The notes under the pieces are model-generated. The model saw nothing but the letters and a program-made list of their open reading frames with translations. It was not told the origin of the DNA and ran no database searches. A stretch of DNA of 64,000 nucleotides from assembly GCA_021234155.1 (NCBI GenBank), contig JAJEKV010000032.1:186001-250000 (forward strand), read 5' to 3'. Positions 1 through 12,785 of this stretch are shown here, piece by piece (position 1 is the first letter of the stretch; every line of letters begins with the position of its first letter). The DNA comes from Isoetes taiwanensis (taxonomy: Eukaryota > Streptophyta > Lycopodiopsida > Isoetales > Isoetaceae). The translations under genes were made by a program, and so were the position numbers.

Positions 1-1362
1 AGCCAAGTGATTGAATTTCATGGTGAAATCATTCATTTCTTTATCCGCTTAATGAATATGATCCCATTCTCTTTGGATTACTTGGAAATAACTTTGAGGC
101 AGTGTATGCACTTCAAAACCTTCCTAAAATCGTCCCCACTACTTACTCACCGGATCCGGGCCGCTTTCCCTCAAGCACCATAGTCGCGCAATGCCTTTTA
201 AATATATATCCATGGCCTCTAACCTTTCTTCCTCCGCTGTTTAAACTCTCTTTCTCAAGAACCACTCCCCCAAGTGCTCGTAAAAAATCCAATAAATAAC
301 CCGGGTGGGCTTAGCAGATATCCCTAAAAAGAAGGCATTGTCGGACTTTTTCCAACCATTTGCACTTATTCTTTTGTCGGGAAGAATTTCTTCTTCATTG
401 GGAGGGGAGCATCTACATGGGAGCAGTTGTATAGTAATGGAGGTGCAGGGGGTTCGATATTCCGCACACCTCACTTACATAACCTGGTGGCCAGATGCTC
501 TAATTTCCCCGATAGCTCTCTGCATTGAGATTCGTGCATGGAAATTATCCGTTTCCGCCAGATAATGCTTAGGGTAATTGCTTTCCGCAGTGCCCTCTGA
601 TTCGCTGGCCATGAATTGGATGCCATAAATGCTTTACTAGTGCGTAATTGTCGCTCGATAATAATTGATAATAAGAGCTACCCAATAGCTCAGGGAAGAT
701 CCGCCTCTAGCTCACCAAAACTAGAAGAAGATTCTAAACCACAAGGTAAATAATGGTAGTTCTCCACCCAACCGGGCTAACCGTGGTTGAGCTCGCGCAT
801 TCAATGTTAAAGGCATGAGGCATGGCAAACGCCAAGGCAAAGATTTGGTTTTACAAACGTAGAATCCGGCAGTTTATGGACAAGGTCAACTTAGCAACCG
901 GATGCAATCCGCCTCAGCAGATGATCCCAGGGAACAAATGGGCCGCTGAGTTGCCCCTTTTAAGATTCGGATGCCCCCCTTTATAAGTCCGGGATGTCGC
1001 TTCTTTTAGAAAAAGGTTCGGCTCTTCCTATTTTAAACGAAGCCTTATAAATTTAGCCTATTAAATAATATCTATATGATATTATTAAGTTTCTACCATT
1101 AATTCGCCATTCGCATTACATCCATAGTATCCCACCAAGACCAACGCTCATACAGGCCCCGAAAGCCACCATAACCATCGTGGCCCCCGCCTCCAACCAA
1201 CTACACATTGCATCGATGGGATTTATTGCCCAACAATTTAGAGGTACTGGACTCGCCTCAAACTCAGACTGTGAGTTGCTAGATGTTTGGGTCTCGGGTT
1301 CGAACTCGGAAGACAGCCCCTCCGTGAGGACCGCGGATCTAACAGAGAGTCCTGGGACCAAG
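1..1362. other. unassigned repeat-like sequence, no gene seen
   Basis: No frame gives a recognisable protein, and the short ORFs here look random. Base composition is mixed, with GC-richer patches continuous with the retrotransposon debris to the right, so I read it as decayed mobile-element sequence. A B-box-like string (GGGTTCGAACTCGG) sits near 1297, but I see no partner A box or tRNA fold, so it is not called. Confidence 0.3.
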
Positions 1363-1868
1363 TGTCACGCCGGATTTTACGAAAGAAGAAAAAGAAGAGA
1401 AACGTAACAAATGAGAGAAAGATGATAAGCCTTTGATACATCGTGCCGATGAAAAATACATGAGCTCTCTCAAGTAATGTGAGAGAGAGAAAACCGAAAG
1501 GAGAGAGACAAGACTCCAAACTCATCTAAAACTTATGAGCTAACTCTACCTATATATAGTACAATGGTTCCTTGGGGCCCACATATTAATCGGGATCGTG
1601 GGATTCGCGTCGCACTCGAAGAAGGTCTGGATTTGCGGTGGAATGTTGGCTGCGGCTCTTTGAAGTGCCTAGACACGCCGACGCCGACGGGCGTGATCTG
1701 CCACACACTTTGTCCGAAGGCGCTTTGCTGACGTACCAAAGGTTTTGACCCGCGTGGGCTCGCCGCTAGTCTTCTCAAGGGAGGCTTCTTGGATGTCTCC
1801 CACCCCAAGCTTAATCGTGGAGGATCTTTGAGCTTGACCTCGGTCTGAATGAGGATGAATAGTCCTGC
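1363..1868 (+). mobile_element. possible plus-strand LTR with primer-binding-like site
   Basis: The segment starts TGTCACGCCGG and ends TGCA, giving the TG...CA ends of an LTR. It contains a TATA-like string (CCTATATATAGT, about 1550). It is followed at about 1873 by GGTATCAGG, which shares eight bases with the initiator-Met tRNA primer-binding site (TGGTATCAGAGC) used by many plant LTR elements. An open frame follows at 1884-2213 (basic, KKRRK near its start), where a gag would be expected, but I do not recognise the protein. No matching second LTR was found and no target duplication was seen. The call rests on ends, TATA and PBS only. Confidence 0.3.
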
Positions 1869-4800
1869 ACTGAGGTATCAGGATTGGACACTCCCCACCA
1901 AACGGCTACACCGAAGAAAAGGAGGAAGCTGCCGGGAGGGCTGCCGCACGCTCTGCGATCCTCACTGAGCAGGACTCTAAAACGGCCGCGGGTACCGGCC
2001 GATGAGATCTTGGCTGGATTAGAAGAGCTTGAGGTGCCTTGGCCGGGCGGGGATCAAAGATCAGCCAAGAAAACGAGAGCGTACTCCATGCGTCTTCAAG
2101 TACAAGTGAGCGTCAAGAAAATGTACCTATTCCATGAGACACAACTAAGGCCAAAAGCGCAATCGACGCCGGCATTTGGATTGCAGTTGGAAAATGGACG
2201 CCGCCGCATTTAAGGAGTTTAGCAAAAATGCATGGAGTGGGCAACAAGAAAATCCCGCTTTTCTGAAGATGTGACGTGGCGACGCGAGGTGGAGGCGCTC
2301 GCAAGAAGCTGGGTGTTGAGACCATGAAGCGCATCCGCGTGTCGCTGCCAACCACGCCATTAAGCAACAGACCAATTGGTGGTGTTGCTGCAGGTAGCAC
2401 CTTTCCCAAATGTGATCGGGCGAACAAAACGTGCGGACTGCACCGAGATCCGCCGACTGGTGTGGTGTCCACCGCATGACCATCCATGACCTTGGTCCAA
2501 AAAGGAAGACGCCAAATCGAAGTTTTCCAACCAAGCGGAGGCACGCCCTGGAAGCATAGGGAGAAGGAAACGCAATGCCCGGCGGGTTGGCCGGGTACAA
2601 CACTGAATGGGACAAAGACTGGATCAAGTGCCCCACACCGACATCTCCAAAGTGAGAAGGTAGAGTCGAGTCGCATTGTGAGGGCTATCCCATCCCTCGG
2701 GTGGGGACCGCTCATCCAAAAAGAGCCCCTGAATCAGGAATCCAACAGGTGGCCGATATAGATTCTGTGTGCATAGGGAAGATCTTCCGATGTCCTAGAT
2801 AATTTCCTAATTTGATGCAGCTCCGCCAAGCCGAGAGACGATTGGCGCCTCGTGCATGTACCTCGATGAAAAGTTTTGCAGTCCCAGAGCAGATCCGCAA
2901 GATATGGATTGTTATCCCTCAAGCACCCATTAAGCAGCTGGGGTCACCGTGCTCGGCGCGGCCCATTAAAGCTTCCCGCAGGTATCACCCGTGATATAGA
3001 AATCAAGGAAAAGATATAGGCCATGGGTTGAACCACACGTGGAAAGTGAGAAAGTCCGGATCGCACGTTGTATGAGATCAGCACAACAAGGGCACAACAC
3101 AACCCCGTCCCCAATGGCTCGCCAAACTGAAAAATCAATCGCCGCTGACATCCACGTGGGCCACGTACCGCGCGCTACCTCTTGAAATGAGCAACCACAT
3201 AATCATGATAGTGAGGGGAGTGTGGGTCCACCGCATCAGGCGCGCGTTTGGCGCACCGAAGTCCGGCCAAGTTTGGCTTGAGCCTCACGTAGATCGGGGC
3301 CAGTTTGTCGCAATGTTGTTCGAGATCAATGATCCGATTGTCCGCTTCGAAAGGCAAAGCGGATCGGTCAATGACCGCTTCAGGAAGATTGACCCGGAGG
3401 AAGCATTTCCCTAAGTAGAGACGGGCAATCGCAATCTTCGCTGCCATCTAATATTTTCTCAAGCCGCGACTCCTGTACCGGGATCTTGAAGAGAGGTGGT
3501 CCGTGGTGGAAAGTCGAAGCCAGCCATGTGAGGCGCATCACTTGAGCCGCCCCGGCCGAAAGATTTTGGAATCGAAAGTGCTGAAATTTTCACGCACAAG
3601 GCATTGAGTTTAGCAATATCTTCGCCCTTGGTACCGTGAGAGCAGTTGGACTTGTTAATGTGCTCCAAGAGAGTCCCACTGGACTGAGCCGAAATACTGA
3701 CCAAGGAAGTTTAGATGGAGCTTGGCAGGTAATTTGAGATCCGTGATGACCGTAAGAGAGCTTCATGCTCACTTTGAAGTTTGGCTCTCCAGCAACTTCA
3801 GCTGTACTGAAGGGGTCTTGGTGTACCGCATCGTGAGCGGCCTCTCTGAAAGTGCCCGCTGAACCTTCATAGCAGAGCATCTTGGGATTCCTCGTATCCT
3901 TAAGAGCGCCAGCCTTCGAGCATCCTCAGCCGACATCGGGATACAACAACCCACGAGGGTGTTGTGGTGGTGGAACCTGCCTGCCCGGTGTGTGGAGGTT
4001 TGGGTGGGAAAAATGGTGTGAAGTGGGATGGTGAAGTGAGAAGAGACGCTGACATGAGTGTGACCGTATCGCGACCAGGGGAAGATGTAATGCGGATGTG
4101 CCAACTTTGGTGATTGGATCCTGAAGGGAGCGCAAAATGAAAGTGGAAGTAAGGAGAATTTGGTGGTGGGAGGGAAGTAATGACTCGTGATGAGGGCTTG
4201 AGTTCACGTGTAACTTCGTGAAATGGAAGTGGTACCCCGGCGTCCATTTTGAGAAGACGAGCAGAACATCATTTAAATAACGGCGTGGTGTGCTTGGAGG
4301 TAGCAGTAAGGGACCAGGTTATAGAAAGGCTTATTGATATGGGTGTTCGTGATAGCGAATACCCAAGGAATTTAAGGCCCACAAAAAATCCCTTTCACAA
4401 AGGTCTCATGAGGCTTGGCGACATTGGTCGTAATACGGACACGTATGCGGATAAGCAGGCACCAAACCGTGGACATCAATATTCCAATAGTACCACCACA
4501 AGGAGTGTGCAAGTAACGCGAAATACCCGAAATCAAGTGTTGAGTCAATGAAATAGTGGTGCCATCGACCACGCTGGTGTACCCTCATGGTCGCTAACAA
4601 TACATGGCGAACTCGCCGCGAATCAAGTGTGATTTGCTCGGGTTGCATTTGAGAAAATTAAAGCTGGTGTCGCTCTCACTTCGTCAAATAACAAGGGCTT
4701 CTACCTGGAAGTGGGCCAAGAAGGATAATGATGCAAAAAAGTGGGTCGGATCCTTGGGAGCAGAGTTTGAAGTGTAGGAAAATCTTGGGCAGCCGGAATG

Positions 4801-5100
4801 TGGATTTTGCGTAACGAAGAGATGCCAAAGCGGAAGACGGAAGTCGAAAGTAACGGGAGGATGAAGCGCAGAGGAACTAAAAGCGAGGGCGACAACCGGA
4901 GGCGGCAGGCGAGGGCGGAAAGGAACTGGCGAGGATGTGGGCCGGGTGATGGCGACTGGAGAGGCAAAATTATGGAAAGCCAAAACGTGGTGGAGAAGTA
5001 ATGAACGGTGTGGACGTGAAAGAAAGATCGGATGTGGACAAGGAAGGGATAATGGAAATGGACGGTGGAAAGAGAAGGGAATGGCATCTTCAATGTCGGC
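1869..5100. other. GC-rich decayed retrotransposon-like region
   Basis: Many overlapping short ORFs run on both strands and none is long. One minus-strand frame (3447-3175) has the charged, leucine-containing texture of a gag, but I cannot match it to a family. Its composition resembles the Gypsy pol at 6.1-9.6 kb, so it is probably another part of the same element or of a nested one. No host gene is seen. Confidence 0.35.
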
Positions 5101-6140
5101 AACTCAAGTGGGATAATATTAAAAAGGAATGTGTCGGCGTACCATTACAGATATGCGGCGGAGAACAACATTCTCTTTAGAAACAAATTGCAACCACGCT
5201 TACGTATTGGTGATTAATATCCACGCCGAATGCGAGGTCCCCGGCCATATGGCAAGACCTAACCGGTGAGAAACGGCGGCATCCGGATGGCGCCGCATGG
5301 CCGCCGCCGGGTTTGAACAAACGGTAGATTGCAATCTCTACGCCCACTAACCGCCGAGTGATCAATTTTGTAAGATGAATTGTTCGATCTTCGGCGCGTA
5401 CCGCCGCAACCGCAGATCGCATGGATCTACCGGTGTGCCGGGATGGTCAACATCCCCGCACCGAAGACCAACGGGATGGAGGTGGTTCGCACTCAGCTGA
5501 TCCGAAAGTGTAACCTCTACCATTCTCTGCGACACCTCGCCCAACCCTAGTAGAGGGTTTTTCCTCTTAGGGACTTTTAGTAGATAGGGCTCGGCAGCCC
5601 TGCTTTTTGTATATAAGGCCCATGGAAATAGTCGGTCAGCCTTCACATTTTGTAAAAAAAATCTCCACTATATTATAATATAATTCCAGCTTTCTAGTCA
5701 CTGGTGTTGATTTTTGAACTGCTCTGTTGGGATGTTCACTTTTTCAGGATGAAATGCTTTGATACTAAAACCATTAACCAATGTAGGTACGGAGTGCCAT
5801 CTAATTCACCGAAGAAAACACTTGGTCTAAACCACTTTGAATAATTTGATAAGGGCAAGCTAACGTAAAACTTGAGTTTACCCGAAAATTTTTGTACCCG
5901 GAATCATAAAGAAGAACCAAATTCCTTGTTTGAATGCTTTTTGTCTTCAAACGCTTGTCATGCAAAGATTTTCAGAATCAAGGTCCATGAAGAACAACTA
6001 ATATGCTTATCCTTCGGTTCATCCCGGGTTTCTAATTGATACCCGCTTTTGAGAGTACTGATTAAGGGAGCAAGAGCCGCTGGAAACTGAGTGTTGGAAG
6101 AATGTATTCAAAGGGGCGCCGAGAGCTTCCACCATAAACC
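5101..6140. other. AT/GC mixed segment, possible LTR remnant
   Basis: A plus-strand TATA-like string (TGTATATAAGGCCC) lies near 5609, preceded by short repeated G/T-rich text, a layout common in LTR promoters. The segment lies just beyond the 3' end of the minus-strand integrase remnant, where a 3' LTR would be expected, but the TATA points the other way and no LTR pair could be matched. No coding region is recognised. Confidence 0.2.
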
Positions 6141-6892
6141 ACTTAAAGTGAGCGACCCCAGAAAATCTTGAAACAAGTATTGGAGGGGCCCAAAGAAATT
6201 AGGGAAGTTTTGCCCCGCCAAAATCCGGGAAGCCACAAATTTTCTTGAGAATGGTGAGTTTTTGTTGGTGCTCGCCAACCCATTGCCTTTGGAGGATGTA
6301 AGGGTGTTTGGTGATGATGTATCAAGAGATAACCACGCCTCTTTGATAGTATGATTGATGAAATGAACAATTCACCGGCCAAATAACGGTAATTGTACCG
6401 TGGGGCCGAATCGCTGCGATAATTTGTTGATAGAGGACTCGGCCGCGGCTGTTGTTCCGCAGGCGCCCGTTTTGGTGGCGTAGTCGCGGAGAACTGCACG
6501 TACCCGCACGCAGTGTGTCAGCTACAGGATCGACATAGGTTCCACAGTCCATTCCCATTTGGTCAAGGGAAGCATGGCTGCACCGGGCCAAGGGGAAGAG
6601 CGCCACGTCATGGGCCCCAATCACCGGGTAAGCCTGGGTCGCATGGGCGTATGAGCATCCTAAAGAGCTGGGCCAATAATACCCTAAGAAGGATTTTATG
6701 CGCCGTGGTGTCACCATGAAAATGACCACCAACGAGTCCTTGATGAGCTTCTCGAACAATGTCCGGAACTTCATGAGGTAGAACACAGCCGAAGGATGGT
6801 GTGTCCTTACCCTTTTTGTAGAGATGGCCCAAGAACCATGGTGTGTCACCGACCTCTGGCACCGAATGATGGCTTACCTGGATTGTCGCCAT
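6140..6892 (-). pseudogene. Ty3/Gypsy integrase remnant
   Basis: The minus-strand frames read like a Gypsy integrase. First comes the N-terminal zinc-binding region (CVLPHEVPDIVREAHQG, then GGHF and TTAHKI); the His pair is visible but the second Cys of the HHCC set is missing. About 90 codons on there is core-domain text: a stretch resembling the 'DYATK...A...LRN' block, then LYQQIIAAI, then a 'HFINHTI' and 'PKGNGLAS-N' equivalent in another frame (family form 'PQGNGQAESTNK'). The text jumps between frames at several places, so no single product is possible. It follows RNase H in the normal Gypsy order (RT, RNase H, integrase), which supports the assignment. Confidence 0.7.
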
Positions 6893-7038
6893 GTGAGAGA
6901 GAGCGCCTCATCTTCCTCGGGTGGAAGAGCACCTGGGCGGAGAGAGGTAATCACGAAATCACGAAACCAATGTGGTGTTGCCGTGACTAAAAAGAGAGTT
7001 GAGCATCCGTGGAAGGCTCGGTACCCCTCGCTATGCGA

Positions 7039-7430
7039 TCATCCTGCGTGAATGCGCGGAAAGATGTAATCCTTAACAACATGAGATTCGCCACTTTGCT
7101 GAACGAAGCCGTGCGAGCAAATTCTTTTGAGAAGAAGGACCCAACGCAGCAATGCGTCTGCGGGCGCGGATTTGTTGATCAAATAGAGAAGTGCTTGGTG
7201 GTCCACAAAGAACTTGATTTGACCGCCCAAAAAGGTGCTTTAATGGAAGCGCGCATCACGTAAAATGAGACCCAAAGCTTCACGCCCGCGGCGAATAGTT
7301 GCGCCGCCAGTAATTGAGTTTTCGGCCGGCATGCATTTGGTTTATCAGGCGCATCATATTCTCGGTGAAAGAACGTACTTCCAATAGCAAACGCCGGCGA
7401 CATCGGCTACGAACGGAAAAGCTCGTCCTA
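7039..7430 (-). pseudogene. Ty3/Gypsy RNase H domain remnant
   Basis: The minus strand encodes FFVDHQALLYLINK, then LLRWVLLL and a SGESHVVKDY block. This is the signature of Gypsy RNase H (family form 'F.VDHQAL.YL.NK', 'RW.L.L.EF', 'G..H..AD'). Just upstream, the 'YAIKKF.HYLLGG' equivalent is scrambled across frames. This domain degrades the RNA strand of the RNA-DNA hybrid during reverse transcription. Here it lies between the RT remnant and the integrase remnant on the same strand. The Asp that ends the 'MADHLSR' block has become VKDYIF, and frames shift on either side, so it is not functional. Confidence 0.75.
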
Positions 7431-7551
7431 TTGAGGGCGGTAGAACAAGAACCTGCGTTCGAAGTGGGCAAAGCTTCACCGTTGGAAAGCAACACTGGAA
7501 TTCCAAAGCCCGTGGATTCACACCGTGAGTTTATGAATGGGATCTCAATGG

Positions 7552-8109
7552 TCAGCCACCCGTGCATGGAAGGTGGAGTAATTGACCTTTCCCGTGAAAG
7601 AGCGCGTTCCTTTTGATATTGGCCGGTGCTTGAGCTTTGAGCACATTAACCCATTTTATGTGATCACAGGATTCCCTGCTTTGCCGGACAACATGCACCT
7701 GAAAAGAACACCAGAAGTGACGCAAAAGGTGCATTTTCAGACATTCAATGTCTAATTTCATCACATTTCGGAAGACGGTTCCACTTATCCAAAATGGCCT
7801 TACCATGGAACCAGAGGGCAGAAGCCATCTTGAAAAATTTGCAAGAGAATTTTTCCTCATGAAACGGCGAAAAACTGAGAGCATGATTCGCTGAAATGCC
7901 GGAAGGAGAGTTGATAATCCAAAAGGAACCACCTTTGTAGGTAAAAAAGCACCTACCTGGTGGTGGTGAAAATGGTCTTGATCGTATTCTTTGATGGAGA
8001 GACTGACAAAGCCGTAAAACCATCCATAAAGGAGTACATTCATGTCACCACTTTCCGTAACTTGGTCCAGGAAGGGAAGTGGGAAAATGATCACGCCCGT
8101 GGCTCCCAT
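7552..8109 (-). pseudogene. Ty3/Gypsy reverse transcriptase remnant
   Basis: The minus-strand ORF reads IIFPLPFLDQVTES, then a GWFYGFVSLSIKEYDQDH block and KVVPFGLSTLLPAFQRIM. These match the conserved Gypsy RT blocks ('FPLPFID..LD', 'D.FSGY.Q..I...D..KTAF', 'FGL.NAPA.FQR.M'). The catalytic Y-x-D-D box expected about 20 residues after FQRIM is not intact: the corresponding text is split between two frames. A later HVVRQSRESCDHIKWVN block corresponds to the 'GH.VS..GI..DP.K..AI' stretch. The order with protease upstream and RNase H downstream is that of one minus-strand element, decayed in place. Confidence 0.8.
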
Positions 8110-8239
8110 TGAGAGTTTTCATAGTCTACACGCACGCCGATCTTACCATTGTGTCGGCAATGACGATAGTTCACTCCATTCGTAATGTTTGACCCTCATA
8201 GATCAAACCCGGCAGCGAAGGAGTTTGTCACCTCCTCAA

Positions 8240-9640
8240 CACGCATCACTGCGTAATTAGGTTGAGCCCTCGCATCGCCGAAGTGTTACACCTACCGCGT
8301 ATCGATTTGGTAGGGAATGGTGAGTTCCAAGCTTTGTTGACCTCCAAGATCTCTTTGGTAACCCGTGCCAAACGTGTTTGAATTTCTTTAAACGCCGCGA
8401 TCGCCCAAGCACGATAAGGAGCTCCAAGGTTCTCATAAAGAATGCGACAGTCGATTGCTGCCAACATCCACACCCCGACTTCGGAGTCCGGAACATGGGG
8501 TATGACCGTGATTCCCGGACAATGTGCGCGTGAGGTTGGAGCATAACCTGATGCGGCAGCTCTATGCAGAAAAGAAAGGTTGCCCGCCATCTAAGCCTTC
8601 TCATCTACCAAAGGCTGCACACGCAATCGCGAGTCGCGGCGAGTAGTTAAGATCTGAAAAGTGATCAACGCTGACTTTGACTGATTGCAAGGAGCCGTAG
8701 GTCAAGCAAGGCAGCCAGCCACTGGTCCCATCAAGAGTCATTTCTCCCCGCGATCAGATATTCTGGGTAGGGATGATGAGGCGCACTGCCAGGGGGGCCC
8801 ACAACTTGATAAAGCCGCCTTCCAGCTTAATCGCAATCGTCCAAAGAGAGGGTCCAGATTGTACAACGTAAAATGATCCCGCCCGCTTGTAAAGTCCATG
8901 GAAAATTTGAGATGACCATCCATGATGACTAATCGTCCGTGGGCCCAAAGGAATGGATTTTTTTGCCCATGGCGAAAAGGTCTCCCACCAAGATTTCGGT
9001 AGTCACCGGATTGGATTTTCCGCAAACCCAAATTCCACGGGAAAGCGGAGATCACCAATGTTGATGAAGAATAGGGTGTGACGCCTTTGAGGTCCCTCGT
9101 GGATATGGCCATTAGTTCTTGATGTCATATGGGCACGGAAGAGTTGTGTGCGGATGCCCATTTGTTTATGAGTTTATCCAAGTGATGGAGATTGACCGCG
9201 ACCACCATCGATTTGAACATGGTTGACTTATCGATTCCCACCGCTGTAATGGACCGCGGGTGGTAGAGGTGGTTCCAACTAAAACAAATGGGAGTGGTAA
9301 CCGTCCCTTGAGAGTGACGTGTTTGAAATGGCTGCCAAGCTTTCTTAAAGGGAATTTTGATCTCTGGCAGCCCCTTTGGAGTTCGAGGTACACATGAGGT
9401 GCTGGATCCGCCGGTTCCACCGGCGCGGAGTAAGCGGCGTAGCGCCAATCCTCTTGGAGTAAGCCAACCCTACCGCAAGATCGGGGATAAGGTCCGGAGA
9501 GCCGCGGAGGCTGAGATGTTGAAGGTATCTTGTCTTTGTTGCTTCTAGTGGTGGTACGAACATTGGCCACGCGCCTTCGCAAATTGTACGAGAGATTCAA
9601 AATGCTTTGACTAACTTTAAGTACGACATTGGGCATGAGC
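8240..9640 (-). pseudogene. Ty3/Gypsy gag-end and protease-region remnant
   Basis: Several minus-strand frames upstream of the RT carry text that fits the region between gag and RT of plant Gypsy elements. The frame at 9448-9125 has a basic stretch, then WNHLYHPRSI and MFKSMVVAVNLHHLDKLI, the expected place of the aspartic protease ('HLKPLYI...V..VMVDSGAAVN.L'). The Asp-Ser-Gly catalytic triplet is not readable, since it has mutated to VVAVN. A following frame (9112-8738) ends with HFTLYNLDPL-like text, as in the protease-to-RT linker. The assignment depends on position and on weak block resemblance, less firm than for RT or RNase H. Confidence 0.45.
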
Positions 9641-11685
9641 TTTCCAAAGTCGCAGTAAAGTGAACCTTTTTTTCGTCCTCATGAGGGAATGGTGCCAACC
9701 GCAGCGCGTGTTGGCGTGGTCCCTTCCTCGGTCATTGTCAAGGGACGGATGCCTTGCGTCCGGCGGAAACGTAGACCAACCTGACTACGTATCGGGAGGA
9801 TTAAGTGCCCAAAAATTTCCTCTTTGGGCTTGTTGATCCACCGTAGGCTGATTTGCCGGAGAGCGGGTTGGATAGCGCTATCGTCGTAGGCGCTTCTTGC
9901 AGTGGTTTCTAAGAACCGGGGTCGCCTTGTTTGCCATTATTAGCCGTATTGGAGGGCCCTCTGAATGTTGTCGTTTTTGGCTCCCTCATAATGAAGCGGA
10001 GGCACTAAAACCTCCTGGTCTTCTAATAGGAAAACCCGATGTCTCAATCTTCGTTAGTAACCGCCATATGAGTATCCAATTCCTTACCCTCTATGCCGCA
10101 AGGAAACGAATCCTCCAGCCTCTATTTCCGTACCTACAATTGTTCCCCGCGAGTAGGGTAACAGGATATATGGACTACTGTTCTATATAATCCCACCCCT
10201 TGTAATCTACACCTCGTCTTGATTTTTATCGGGACTTGGAATTGCTATGTATTGCCCTCTTCTCGGTTACCCCTAAAGGTATAATCGCCAAAGTCGTCGT
10301 ACTCTTTCTTTTCTTCCATCAGGGGGATGCGATATTTTACACATTTTCTTAGTCCCAAAACCAAATAAATGCTCTCAGCTTATAACAATGAAGTAATTCA
10401 TTGGTATCTAGAACCTTTGAGTAGCTAAGCTCTCATTATCGGTTATTTCGACACCCTTCCGACCATCCTTGGGGTGTTTTTGAATGTAACATCACCGTAT
10501 ATGCTAGACTTACTCTAGCTATTCTCACTCATTTAAACTTTTCTCATCTTCCTTAGTACGACGTATCTAAGATAGTCAACTTTAACCATTCGGATAACTT
10601 GAATGCTTATCTCTGGTAAAGCATACCTAACCCAATATCTTCATATATAAGCATATCATTACGCTCATTCTTTAAACCTTGTCAAGTAATATTTCCCTCG
10701 CCTTGTACGAATATTCTACTATCTTTTAATATGATATACATCTGAATATCACAATTGACATCCTCGATATGATCACCACTATAGTATTTGATACTACTAA
10801 ATCCTTCCTACATCCAGGACCACTACGTTGTTATTATGTATATAGTAACATGTGTACACCAACCCTAAGTCTAGACTCCTATGAAACTTGTTGACATAGG
10901 CATCTAGCTATATTCAGGCATGCGGCCAACCTATTTTTTTCCAACTTGGTTATCTTGTACCGTACACATGTTGTGGGTTCGATACCACTAACCTTACTTG
11001 CCTTCGTCCTCAAGCTCCAGTCATAACTTCCACAGGGCCAAATGCCAACCTAAGTTCCTTGTGGACATATTTCATCTCTGGTATAAGAACTCTTATCTTC
11101 ATTACTTCCAAACTCTCTATAATTGAAAGGTTGTTTACAACTTCTTTCAAGCACCTCTTGTCAAACACTGGCCGTGTGAGTCCATTACTTGCCTCCCTAA
11201 GATATCATTCGTTGAAGGTCAATTTTCCTTCATAGAATAAGCTTCGCCAGAACTCCAACATACTTTGTAGCTTTCAGACGGTTGCACCTTTTGCTAGCAA
11301 TTGTCGTCTTCCATTCTAGCAGTCTTACATAATGCTTATTCCTGCCTTCGTCAGTTCGACCTCAGCTCTCTTCACCTTGTGGGGAAACTACGTTCCACAC
11401 TATTGTCCAGTCTCTTATCCGGCGTCTACATACCCCCGGCCAACATAGGATCTGGCCATTTCCTTAATTTTCACCCTGCATAAGGATCATGCATTTGACC
11501 AACGTTATTAAGTGTATTCACGTGCCTACGTGGTCTTTTTAGTCGTCTCTATAATCTTGCGTCTTTGTTTCACACCTCAGGAACATCAATCTCTTTACCA
11601 AACACAATATATGTGTAATTTTATAATCCATAATTTATGGATCGACATCCTCATACAACATTATTCTAAATGTCAGAGGCATCTA
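9641..11685. other. intergenic/repeat sequence, no gene recognised
   Basis: The first few hundred bases continue the GC-rich retrotransposon texture. From about 10,200 the sequence turns AT-richer, with many short pyrimidine-rich runs and no ORF above about 65 codons. One string (GGGTTCGATACCAC, about 10,975) resembles a tRNA B box, but there is no A box at a fitting distance. It may be LTR sequence of the minus-strand Gypsy; no LTR pair could be identified. Confidence 0.3.
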
Positions 11686-12210
11686 ACCCTTGAATTGTTT
11701 TAGGGATATGGTCTATGATTTCAAGAATTATATCTATATCAAATCCCCCTGGAACCCCCTGTTATTTTGCTACATATTCTAAACGAGGTGCACCCTGGAC
11801 TACCACAGTCGTCGGATCTGTCAATCCGACGGCCCAGACTGTATGTTGGAGCCTATGGACACCTCTCGTTTCGATTATGCTCAATTATGATTGGGGACGT
11901 TTATGATTTTAAGATGTCAATACGAAGTTTGCCTAAGGTTTTGATGGTATATCGAGCCTCTATACGGTTTCGCATTTTAAGCTTTTAGAATATGAAATAC
12001 TGGGATTCAACCTCTACCAAAATAACTCAATGTCCTAATAAGACTACTTTAACCAATCTAACCAGTGAGCTAATGTGACTATTTTTTATCTTAAATCTAT
12101 TTTTTTTTTTTATAATAACCCATTGAATTGTTTTAGGGATATGGTCTATGATTTCAAGAATTATATCTATATCAAATCCCCCCGAACCCCCGTTATTTTG
12201 CTACATATTC
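11686..12210 (-). repeat. left outlying unit of the 430-bp SINE-like tandem repeat
   Basis: One full unit (about 11,686-12,132) is followed by the start of a second that stops at GCTACATATT (about 12,209), where a foldback element begins. The text is nearly identical to the right-most units of the main array (25.0-25.9 kb): the same hairpin arms and the same CCCCCTGGAACCCCCTG string. So the two edges of the array resemble each other more than they resemble the middle. The minus strand carries the tRNA-like A and B boxes described for the main array. Confidence 0.85.
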
Positions 12211-12785
12211 ACATTATATTAACCAACATATAAAAATTAAAATCCCCCAACACATAACAATTATTGACATTAACAACCAACACATAACTACCATTGACAT
12301 TAATTAACATAACCATTGGGTCCAACACATTTAAATTAAAATCCCTCTTAAACCCCTTTGGTTTGGGTGCATATTCACACCGGGGTGACTCCGCAACGAA
12401 TTATTGTTGGATAGGCATATTCACCCCTTATTCCTTAATCTATACCGCATTTTAAAGTTCCTCGCTTGTGGGGTATGCAAGTACAAAATTTGCTATATCA
12501 GATAATAAGATTCGCAAAATACTATAAGATTTCAAGCGGAATACTATATGGTGTTGATTTAAATGTGTTTTTTTTAAAAATACAATTATGAGGGCTCTCA
12601 CTGCCCTACGCCACCCCCGGTGTGAATATGAACCCAAACCAAAGGGGGTTTAAGGGGATTTTAATTTAAATGTGTTGGACCCAATGGTTATGTTAATTAA
12701 TGTCAATGGTAGTTATGTGTTGGTTGTTAATGTCAATGGTTGTTATGTGTTGGGGATTTAATTTTATATGTTGGATGTTAATGGT
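12211..12785. mobile_element. foldback / long-inverted-repeat element
   Basis: The left arm (about 12,221-12,386) and right arm (about 12,614-12,776) are imperfect reverse complements over about 165 bp. For example CAACATATAAAA on the left pairs with TTTTATATGTTGG on the right, GGGTCCAACACATTTAAAT pairs with ATTTAAATGTGTTGGACCC, and TTCACACCGGGG pairs with CCCCGGTGTGAA. The loop of about 225 bp has no ORF with a recognisable product. This is the structure of a foldback transposon or long-TIR MITE. It begins exactly where a 430-bp repeat unit is interrupted (after GCTACATATT), so it probably inserted into the array. No clear target duplication was found. Confidence 0.85.

Noticed and set aside
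3900-5102. Minus-strand ORFs rich in Pro, Phe, His and Ser (up to 133 codons)
   Set aside because: Low-complexity composition, no motif and no splice partners; they overlap in two frames and look like shadows of purine-rich plus-strand text.
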